The position numbers and the translations under genes are program-made. Positions 40,545-46,748 of a stretch of 46,748 nucleotides of DNA are shown here, piece after piece. The notes below the pieces were generated by a model. The model was not told the DNA's origin. It saw only the letters and a program-made list of their open reading frames with translations, and did not search any database. Numbering within the stretch: position 1 is the stretch's first letter; each line of letters starts with the position of its first letter. The stretch comes from Spirochaetia bacterium (lineage in GTDB: Bacteria; Spirochaetota; Spirochaetia; Treponematales; Treponemataceae), in the NCBI GenBank assembly GCA_900769975.1, contig CAAGIR010000048.1, positions 1 through 46,748 on the forward strand. The letters run 5' to 3'.

Positions 40545-42101
40545 TTAATTTTTTACACGCTTCCATGTTGGACCGTTTGGAGTATCTATAATAACAACAC
40601 CCCTACTCTCCAAAAGGTTACGAATTTCATCTGCTTTCGCAAAATTTTTCTCTTTTTTTGCAGCCGTTCTTTGAGCCACCAGATTGTTAATTTCGTCCGC
40701 TTCTGGATCCCCTTCATGAGAATTTTCTTCCACATGAACATCCTTCTGCTGCTCTTTTAAAACATCAAAAGCATTTTCAATCACGCTCAAACTCAAAACT
40801 TTATCCATTTTGAAAATAGCCGCAAGCGCATCACCCGCTTTCACGCCACCTTTTCCATTCGATTCTTTTTGCATGGCAGCCATAGCTACAGGAGTTGCAA
40901 GGTCATTTTCCAAACCTTCACGGAATTTTGCATAGTTTTCGCCTTCATAAGGATTTGCACCAAGAATTTCAGCAAAATTTTCAAGAGTAAGACCAAGTTT
41001 TTCCACATCATTAGCTTTTGCAATCAATTTAGCAACACGACCGTTCAAAGCCGCACGACCATTTTTAGCACTTTCTAAGGCTTCCAGACTGAAAACAAGC
41101 TGCTTACGATAATGACCACCCAAAAGGAAAAAACGATAATCAAGAGGAGCAAAACCTTTATCCTTTAGGCTAAAACCTTTTTCAGGAGGCAAAGTAGTCT
41201 GCAAAGTGATGAAATGACCACTAGATTTAGACATTTTGCCGCCTTCCAGAATCAAAAATTCATTATGAAGCCAATAATTTACCCAAGGACCTTTTGCACG
41301 TTCCGCCTCATCAAAACTACCCTCACTCTGAGCAATTTCATTCGTATGATGCACAGGCACATGATCAATACCGCCAGTGTGAATGTCAAAATGCTTGCCT
41401 AAATATTTCATACTCATAGCAGAACATTCAATATGCCAGCCAGGATAACCGCGTCCCCAAGGAGAATCCCAAGTCATCGCCTGATCTTCAAATTTAGACT
41501 TAGTAAACCAAAGCACAAAATCACCAGGATTACGCTTATTTTCATCCACAACAACAACATTACGTTTACCAGCACCAGCTTTCAGCTCATCCAGATTTAA
41601 ATTCGCAAGCTTGCCATAGTCAGGATAAGTAGAAATATCAAAATAAAGATTACCGCCAGCCATGTAAGTGTGACCATTCGCCTCAATTTTTTTAATCAAC
41701 TCAATCATTTCAGGAATATGTTCCGTCGCCTTACAAATCACATCAGGATGCCTGATATTCAGCGCATCAATATCAGCCATAAAAGCCGCAGTATAAAATT
41801 TTGCAACCTCAAGCACCGACTCATGACGTTCTTTTGCAGACTTTTTCATCTTGTCTTCGCCGTCATCAGAATCACCAGTCAAATGCCCCACATCCGTAAT
41901 ATTCATAACATGATTAACTTTATAACCAAGCATCGAAAGCGTCTTGTCAAGAATATCAAGAAAAACATAAGCTCTTAAGTTTCCAATATGCGCATAATTA
42001 TAAACCGTAGGACCGCACCCATAAAAACCACATTCACCAGGCTTTATAGGAACAAATTCCTGCATTTTTCGACCCATAGTATTAAAAAGTTTCAAACTCA
42101 T
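40545..42101 (-). CDS. cysS: Cysteinyl-tRNA synthetase
   Basis: This class I synthetase charges tRNA-Cys. At 518 residues it is complete. It has the zinc-site Cys in FYGCGPTVYNYAHIGNL (with the HIGN variant of HIGH, near residues 24-40), WHIECSAM and HTGGIDHVPVHHTNEIAQSE near 220-265, and GGKMSKSSGHFITL (the KMSKS loop) near 283-296. The C-terminal helical domain ends with the usual IIDTPNGPTWK. I start at the ATG at 42101, with GAGGA seven bases before it. The open frame continues upstream to 42224 only because it runs through the GC-rich repeat. It lies 29 bases upstream of the sigma gene on the same strand. Confidence 0.96.
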   Translation of the reverse strand: MSLKLFNTMGRKMQEFVPIKPGECGFYGCGPTVYNYAHIGNLRAYVFLDILDKTLSMLGYKVNHVMNITDVGHLTGDSDDGEDKMKKSAKERHESVLEVAKFYTAAFMADIDALNIRHPDVICKATEHIPEMIELIKKIEANGHTYMAGGNLYFDISTYPDYGKLANLNLDELKAGAGKRNVVVVDENKRNPGDFVLWFTKSKFEDQAMTWDSPWGRGYPGWHIECSAMSMKYLGKHFDIHTGGIDHVPVHHTNEIAQSEGSFDEAERAKGPWVNYWLHNEFLILEGGKMSKSSGHFITLQTTLPPEKGFSLKDKGFAPLDYRFFLLGGHYRKQLVFSLEALESAKNGRAALNGRVAKLIAKANDVEKLGLTLENFAEILGANPYEGENYAKFREGLENDLATPVAMAAMQKESNGKGGVKAGDALAAIFKMDKVLSLSVIENAFDVLKEQQKDVHVEENSHEGDPEADEINNLVAQRTAAKKEKNFAKADEIRNLLESRGVVIIDTPNGPTWKRVKN

Positions 42102-42127
42102 ATATTCCTCACAATTTTTTTTAAGTA

Positions 42128-42250
42128 TCAGGGCGAACCCTTCGGGCCGGGCTATTCGTGGTTGCGCTATCGCTCCAGCCTCCTCGCTACGTTTCACTAC
42201 GCTGCGGTGGCCGCTACGCGCCACTACTATCCCTTTCGCTTCAATCCCGC
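42128..42250 (-). repeat. GC-rich dispersed repeat, copy B, upstream of cysS
   Basis: A GC-rich block in an AT-rich gap, read on the minus strand toward cysS. It shares GGCCACCGCA and GTAGCGAGGAGGC with copy A before ilvC. It also ends with two overlapping small hairpins, CCC-GAA-GGG and AGGG-TTCG-CCCT, which share the GGG. It ends 27 bases before the cysS ATG, so it is probably transcribed as leader. Confidence 0.6.
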
Positions 42251-42417
42251 AAATAAAATCAATCCTTTAAAAATTATTTTATCACTTTTACGATTTTGTG
42301 AAAATACCCGCCACAAACTTGTTTGAACAACTTGTCTTAACAAACTTGACGCAAACTTTTCACAAAATTCATAAAACTTTTGCAAGAGAAAATTAAAAAA
42401 ATTATCAGCAGAATTAA
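42251..42417. other. AT-rich gap with direct repeats before the cysS leader
   Basis: ACAAACTTG occurs at 42313-42321 and again at 42340-42348, with AACAACTTGT between them, a set of partly symmetric sites that could bind a regulator. I see no gene and no clear promoter. Confidence 0.35.
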
Positions 42418-43584
42418 TTATTTTAACAGTTCAAGATTATTTTTAATAAGCTCACAACGCTGTTTTACACAATCGCAAGTTCTGTGAGGATCTTTTGGAG
42501 TATTAAAAGTATAATCAATTAATTTTTCTACAGTTGTTGTTGCAACATGCATTCTTGTATCGCTTGAAGCATAATAAATGAAAACTTTTCCGTCTTTTTC
42601 GATAGCACCGTTTGTAAACACAACATTACTAACATCACCAGTTCGTTCACTTCCAAGAGGTACAAGAAAAACACCACTAGGTTCTGCAATGACTTTGGAA
42701 GGGTCATCCAAAGCTGTAGCATAAACATACAAAACATAACGTAAACCATCAGCTGTATTTCTAACTCCATGCGAAATATGAATCCAACCTTTCTGTGTTT
42801 TGATTGGCGTTGCACCAGCTCCATTTTTAGCTTCTGTTATAGTATGATATACTCTTTTTGAAATTATTTTTTCTTCGTTTATTACAGCGTTAGTTATATC
42901 ATCACAAAGTCCAAATCCAATTCCACCGCCACTTCCAGTGTTTATAAAATCATCCATTGGTCTGGTATACAACGCATATTTTCCATTTACAAACTCAGGA
43001 TGAAGGCAAACATTTCTTTGTTGTGGAGAGTTTTTTGTAATCAGATTTGGAAGACGTTCCCATGTTTCCAAATCTTTTGTGCGGACAATACCTGCAGCAG
43101 CAACGGCAGCTCCTAAATCAGGATTGTTTTTATCTTTTGATTCAGAACAGAACACCCCATAAATCCATCCATCTTCATGTTGTGTTAATCGCATATCATA
43201 AACATTTGTTTCTTCAGGACATGTGTCTGGCAAAACAACAGGATAATCACGGAAGCGGAAATTATCAATTCCATTTGGACTTTCTGCAACTGCAAAAAAA
43301 GACTTTCTATCATTTCCTTCAACACGACAAACAAGACAATATTTTCCATTCAAATAAATTGCACCAGAATTAAAAACACAATTTACACCAAGTCGTTCCA
43401 TAAAATAAGGATTAGTTTCTTTATTCAAATCAAAACGCCAAGTCAAAGGCACACTATCTCTTGTGAGAATTGGATTTTCATAACGGTCATAAACACCATT
43501 GTAAAAATCATTGTTTACTTTGTTTTCTCTAGAAAGAAAAACTTCCTGTTTTTTAAGCATTTCATAATATTTTGGATGAATCAT
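42418..43584 (-). CDS. GH130 4-O-beta-mannosyl-glucose phosphorylase
   Basis: This 388-residue enzyme uses phosphate to split beta-1,4-mannosyl-glucose into mannose 1-phosphate and glucose in the cytoplasm, saving energy in mannan use. The sequence agrees closely with my memory of GH130 subfamily 1: NPILTRDSVPLTWRFDLN near 37-54, NSGAIYLNGKYCLVCRVEG near 72-90, catalytic Asp130 in NVYDMRLTQHEDGW, HPEFVNGKYALYTRP near 200-214, and YYASSDTRMHVATT near 337-350. AGGAGA fixes the ATG. No signal peptide is seen. It has no transporter neighbour; with the alpha-galactosidase at 23133 it fits glucomannan or galactomannan breakdown. A near-palindrome in its promoter may be an operator. Confidence 0.9.
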   Translation of the reverse strand: MIHPKYYEMLKKQEVFLSRENKVNNDFYNGVYDRYENPILTRDSVPLTWRFDLNKETNPYFMERLGVNCVFNSGAIYLNGKYCLVCRVEGNDRKSFFAVAESPNGIDNFRFRDYPVVLPDTCPEETNVYDMRLTQHEDGWIYGVFCSESKDKNNPDLGAAVAAAGIVRTKDLETWERLPNLITKNSPQQRNVCLHPEFVNGKYALYTRPMDDFINTGSGGGIGFGLCDDITNAVINEEKIISKRVYHTITEAKNGAGATPIKTQKGWIHISHGVRNTADGLRYVLYVYATALDDPSKVIAEPSGVFLVPLGSERTGDVSNVVFTNGAIEKDGKVFIYYASSDTRMHVATTTVEKLIDYTFNTPKDPHRTCDCVKQRCELIKNNLELLK

Positions 43585-43593
43585 AAGTTCTCC

Positions 43594-43623
43594 TATAAAA
43601 AGTCAAGAAAATTGTCTTAACAA
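43594..43623 (-). promoter_or_regulatory. Candidate promoter and operator of the GH130 gene
   Basis: On the minus strand TTGTTA (43623-43618), an 18-bp spacer and TTTATA (43599-43594). The 20-base segment 43602-43621 is symmetric at 16 of 20 positions and fills the spacer, so a repressor, perhaps LacI-type, could bind there. The boxes are weak matches. Confidence 0.4.
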
Positions 43624-43717
43624 TCGGTTTTATTTTTCTAACTTTATTTTACTTTATTTTTACTTAATTTTCAAGTAATATTTTGACATTTTTTTTTAAT
43701 ATTATCCAATTTAAAAC

Positions 43718-43752
43718 AAAAACTGCCAGAACATAATCGTCCTGACAGTTTT
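43718..43752. terminator. Hairpin with A/T flanks downstream of the large lipoprotein gene
   Basis: AAAACTGCCAG pairs with CTGACAGTTTT (one G-T pair) around a 13-base loop. On the minus strand a T-rich run follows. It lies about 160 bases after the stop of the lipoprotein gene and is its likely terminator. A second, looser repeat (ATTTTGTC near 43794 with GACAAAAT near 43870) lies between. Confidence 0.6.
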
Positions 43753-43912
43753 ACAATAATTGAATAATTTCAAGTTTTGAAAAAACATTGTCATTTTGTC
43801 GTGAACGAAAGCAAAACAGAAAAAACTATATCATAAATAAATTTCTCTACACAATTAGTTCACTTCAGATGACAAAATTTCAGCATGAATCAATAAATCT
43901 AAATTCGTCTTA

Positions 43913-46492
43913 TTAATTCACTGTATTAGAAATTTGTGAAATAATCTCCATAACATCACTAATCTTAAAAGTATCAGAGTATGTTTCTTTACCATCCTTA
44001 TCTTGAACAATAATCCTTATATCAAAAACATTGTCTAAAGCGCTCAAGTAAGCAGATGGTTCTGAGTCCTTTACTGCCAATTCTAGTAGTTTAGAACTAT
44101 TTTCTTTATTCAACTTAATTTTTGGATTGATTGTAAAGATTCCACCATTTTTTGCTGATGAAACTACTGCTACTTTACAGAGTGCTTCAAGCTCTAAATC
44201 AATGTTGGATTTATCAGAAAGAGTAAAATTATTCTGAGCATACTTATAATCTTCTGCAGTTAGATTTACATCTGCATCTATTCCATAAGTCATACTCATA
44301 GCTTTTATAGGTATAGAAAAATCTGTTACTTCTATCACTTCACTTGAAGAATGTTGCATTTCGTTTATTAATTTATTAATGTCAACGACACCAGCAGACA
44401 AAAGTGCTTTTATCTTTGCAGAGTAAACTTTACCTTCAGCAGTTGTAATACCAGTAATTACATTAGTTAAATCTGCATCAATATCTGCATCCACATAGAA
44501 CTGTTTTATTGTTGCATATTTATCATACACAGACAACATTTCTTTTACTAAAGCTCTTGTTTGTGAATCATTATTATAGAATATTTTTTCAGAGCGACCT
44601 TCCCAGGAATTATCTCTAAATACTTTATTTATCTCATCATTTAGTTCATAAATCAAACTAAACCATTCAGAAACTGGAATTTCACCAATATTAATAGCTT
44701 TGTTGAAATCTACTTTATATTTCTGATTTTCGAAATTTTCTACAATTTTTTTAACTTCAGAAGGAATCTTTAATAATTCATTGCTAATAGTTGCATAATC
44801 TTTTGTAGCTGGAATTGAAGGAGTTACCATTCTTGCAGAACTGTATGTAGAATTAGGCTGAGATATTTCATTGACAATTTCACTGATAAATGAAACCAAT
44901 TCAGCTTTTGATGCTGGCGTTTTTTCAACATCGCTTACAGCTTTTGTAATAGCATCTTCCAGATTCATATTTTTTTCTGCAGGTTTATATACATCAACAT
45001 ATTCTGGAGAGGTGAAAGAACTTAATCTAAACCAGTTATCAATTCCATCAATTTTAAACTTCAATCTAAAATCACTACAATACAAATAATTATGTTTTCT
45101 TATCTTGATTTCAATATCATTTTCATTATTCCAAAACGCAGGAATTCCATCTTTGAATATATCGCAATCATATACATTATATCTATCTTTATATGCAAGC
45201 AAAACTTTCTTTACGTTATCGTATTTGAAAGAATTTCCACTAATCCATTCAGTATCCGACCAATCTGATTTTCCTGCTAACAAACTATGATCTGCAGTAA
45301 TATCTGCTATTTTGTTCAAATCAAAATAGTCAGATATATCTTTTCCGTTTGAATTAAGTTTTGTAGTAAATTTATATCCTTCACGGCCAATTGAAAGATT
45401 AATTTCTTTATATGCGTCATAATTAATAACATAGTCTTGAAGTTTCAATCCAGAAGTTGCAGTAATCTTGTAATAATTATCCTTCCAATATGTTTTAGAA
45501 ACATTCTTAGGCTTTAATTCACCATGATATTTTACATAAACTTCGCCAGCATTTACAAATGGGAAAGAATAAGTTGAGGCAACCTTTTTATCATCTTCAA
45601 CACTAACCTCTATACCATTTACTCCAAAAACAGAAATAACCCCTGCATTATAATCTGCTCTTTCTAAACCTAAAGAAGATAAATCTTTTAAAACTATATT
45701 AATACCTTTATCTGTAGCTACAAGTTTCAAATATTCATCTTCGCTTTTTAAAGAATTTCCTTTTTCATAAAATATCCACTCGTTTGAAAAATCTTGAGTT
45801 TTAACAAGAAACTCTATTCCATATCTAATGCCTTCTTCATATTTCAAAATTGTATTCTGATATTTTATTTCAAATTCAAAATCTGTATTTGCATTAGTAC
45901 TGCTATCAACTCCAGACAAATGTTTTTCTTTATTTAAAAATATTTTTTCATTATTCTTTATTGCATAAACGCCAACTTGAATTTTATCAAAATCAATTGG
46001 TAACTTTCCTGCAAACTTAATTTTTACAGTATCGCCTAGATTAATTTTTTTTAATTTTTTAGCATCTTCCCAATCGTAAAAGTAATTTTCTCTACCTTTG
46101 TTAAATGGCATAAAGAAACTTTCTTCCTGGGTAAAATCAACAAGAATTTCCTCTCCACTTGTTTCTCCATTTTCAACTTTAACCTGCTCTTCAAGTTTTG
46201 TTTTGCCATCTTCCGTCAATTTAATTACAGCTTCACCTTTATCGTTAACTGTAATCACAAAATCTTTTCCTTCTTCCAGCCCTTGTTTTTTTAAACTCTC
46301 AGATATTGTTTCAATTTCTTCGTCAGTACCTGTTTTTTCACCTTCTTCAGAAAGACCAAGATCTTCTAAAACTTGTTCAACAGTATTTTTTGGCACGTTA
46401 CCATCACCACCATTTGGCTGCGGACATCCAACACACAAAGCAGCTATTAAAAATAAACTACTCACTATTCTTATGGTTTTCTTTTTTATCAT
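43913..46492 (-). CDS. Large lipoprotein under a poly-G promoter
   Basis: This 859-residue protein has a lipoprotein signal (MIKKKTIRIVSSLFLIAAL, lipobox CVGC, lipid Cys about 24) and a Gly/Asn linker. A short alpha/beta domain (about 35-110, VEQVLEDLGLSEEG to GKTKLEEQVKVE) follows, then several beta-rich segments and a helical C-terminal half with a Ser/Thr linker. I recognise no catalytic motif. AGGAGG fixes the ATG at 46492; an in-frame start at 46546 would lie upstream of the promoter. Its promoter has ten Gs between the -35 and -10 boxes, so it is probably switched on and off at random, as expected for a surface lipoprotein facing a host or phage. Confidence 0.78.
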   Translation of the reverse strand: MIKKKTIRIVSSLFLIAALCVGCPQPNGGDGNVPKNTVEQVLEDLGLSEEGEKTGTDEEIETISESLKKQGLEEGKDFVITVNDKGEAVIKLTEDGKTKLEEQVKVENGETSGEEILVDFTQEESFFMPFNKGRENYFYDWEDAKKLKKINLGDTVKIKFAGKLPIDFDKIQVGVYAIKNNEKIFLNKEKHLSGVDSSTNANTDFEFEIKYQNTILKYEEGIRYGIEFLVKTQDFSNEWIFYEKGNSLKSEDEYLKLVATDKGINIVLKDLSSLGLERADYNAGVISVFGVNGIEVSVEDDKKVASTYSFPFVNAGEVYVKYHGELKPKNVSKTYWKDNYYKITATSGLKLQDYVINYDAYKEINLSIGREGYKFTTKLNSNGKDISDYFDLNKIADITADHSLLAGKSDWSDTEWISGNSFKYDNVKKVLLAYKDRYNVYDCDIFKDGIPAFWNNENDIEIKIRKHNYLYCSDFRLKFKIDGIDNWFRLSSFTSPEYVDVYKPAEKNMNLEDAITKAVSDVEKTPASKAELVSFISEIVNEISQPNSTYSSARMVTPSIPATKDYATISNELLKIPSEVKKIVENFENQKYKVDFNKAINIGEIPVSEWFSLIYELNDEINKVFRDNSWEGRSEKIFYNNDSQTRALVKEMLSVYDKYATIKQFYVDADIDADLTNVITGITTAEGKVYSAKIKALLSAGVVDINKLINEMQHSSSEVIEVTDFSIPIKAMSMTYGIDADVNLTAEDYKYAQNNFTLSDKSNIDLELEALCKVAVVSSAKNGGIFTINPKIKLNKENSSKLLELAVKDSEPSAYLSALDNVFDIRIIVQDKDGKETYSDTFKISDVMEIISQISNTVN

Positions 46493-46515
46493 TAAGAACC
46501 TCCTTATATACATCA

Positions 46516-46546
46516 ATAATACCCCCCCCCCATTGTATTTTGTCAA
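46516..46546 (-). promoter_or_regulatory. Poly-G (phase-variable type) promoter of the large lipoprotein gene
   Basis: On the minus strand TTGACA (46546-46541), a 19-bp spacer and TATTAT (46521-46516). The spacer is nine mixed bases followed by ten Gs (46531-46522). Transcription would start near 46509, with AGGAGG in a leader of about 17 bases. Loss of two Gs would restore the best spacing of 17. Confidence 0.82.
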
Positions 46547-46567
46547 TACTTATTATACCATCGACAT

Positions 46568-46603
46568 AAAAAAAAGCAGATACCACAAAATCATGATATC
46601 TGC
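46568..46603 (-). terminator. Rho-independent terminator of the gene entering from the right edge
   Basis: On the minus strand GCAGATA pairs with TATCTGC (46603-46597 with 46582-46576) and eight Ts follow (46575-46568). It lies 37 bases after the stop of the partial gene at the edge and before the poly-G promoter. Confidence 0.85.
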
Positions 46604-46640
46604 CTTTTCTATAAAAAATGAAATAATTATTGGCTCAATC

Positions 46641-46748
46641 CTAAATTTTGTGTGATTTCTGATTTCTGATATAAACTTTTCTTGAAGCATCAAAGAGCTT
46701 GAGGAAAAAATAGTCATCATCGGGATATCCGTAGCCCTGCCGCCGTAA
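46641..46748 (-). CDS. C-terminal end of a protein cut by the window edge
   Basis: The minus strand is open from the right edge to a TAG at 46641-46643 and reads 35 residues, with the core GYGYPDDDYFFLKLFDASRK. GC content rises toward the edge. A good terminator follows the stop, which supports a real gene. Too little is visible for a family call. Confidence 0.5.
   Translation of the reverse strand, partial: LRRQGYGYPDDDYFFLKLFDASRKVYIRNQKSHKI

Noticed and set aside
42102..42224. N-terminal extension of CysS by 41 residues
   Set aside because: It is the GC-rich repeat read in frame. GAGGA lies right before the ATG at 42101, where the family homology begins.
46493..46546. Upstream start for the large lipoprotein, reading through the poly-G tract as Gly codons
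   Set aside because: This would place the promoter inside the gene and spoil the signal peptide; AGGAGG marks the ATG at 46492. A translational switch was considered but the promoter position explains the tract better.

Overview
The window looks like the chromosome of a low-GC, host-associated spirochaete of the Treponema type, probably a gut or rumen relative. The reasons are an AT-rich sequence, several long lipoproteins with short spirochaete-style lipoboxes (LFSC, FISC, VGC), a protein resembling the Treponema pallilysin-related adhesins, and a cysS gene next to an ECF sigma factor (from memory, the same pairing as TP0091/TP0092 of T. pallidum). Two carbohydrate enzymes, a GH27 alpha-galactosidase and a GH130 mannosyl-glucose phosphorylase, fit a plant-glycan diet. 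The genus is an inference; no rRNA is present to settle it.

Layout. Bases 1-4.6 kb are accessory DNA: the end of a topoisomerase III gene, small unknown genes, a zinc-ribbon protein, a membrane-anchored Mrr-like nuclease, a multi-HTH protein and an ISNCY-type transposase. This part alone carries five copies of a 20-bp palindrome that lies in frame inside genes or at their 3' ends. From 4.8 to 46.7 kb the genes look chromosomal: a pallilysin-like protein, ilvC, a membrane protein with fifteen 45-bp repeats, 5-formyl-THF cyclo-ligase, RlpA, tRNA-Ala(UGC), a LacI regulator, a Na/Pi cotransporter, and a clpP/GNAT/RNA-binding/MBL run. These are followed by a ComFB-type protein, the alpha-galactosidase, and a five-gene ABC/LolA-like/outer-membrane operon. 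The last part holds a PhnP-like hydrolase, rpmB, an InlB-repeat lipoprotein, an FAD dehydrogenase and a membrane-anchored LuxR-type regulator. It ends with an overlapping sigma/anti-sigma/pseudo-transglutaminase/UMP kinase operon, cysS, GH130 and a large lipoprotein.

Regulation is unusually readable because many sigma70-like promoters are near consensus. The strongest signal is the promoter of the 859-residue lipoprotein near the right end: ten Gs lie between TTGACA and TATTAT in a 19-bp spacer, the architecture of a phase-variable switch. Several genes have a TATAAT-type box only 5-8 bases before ATG and no Shine-Dalgarno sequence, which predicts leaderless mRNAs. The ABC/LolA operon promoter holds a TAACG-AA-CGTTA inverted repeat between its -35 and -10 boxes, so it is probably repressor controlled. 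Related GC-rich repeats form the 5' leaders of ilvC and cysS.
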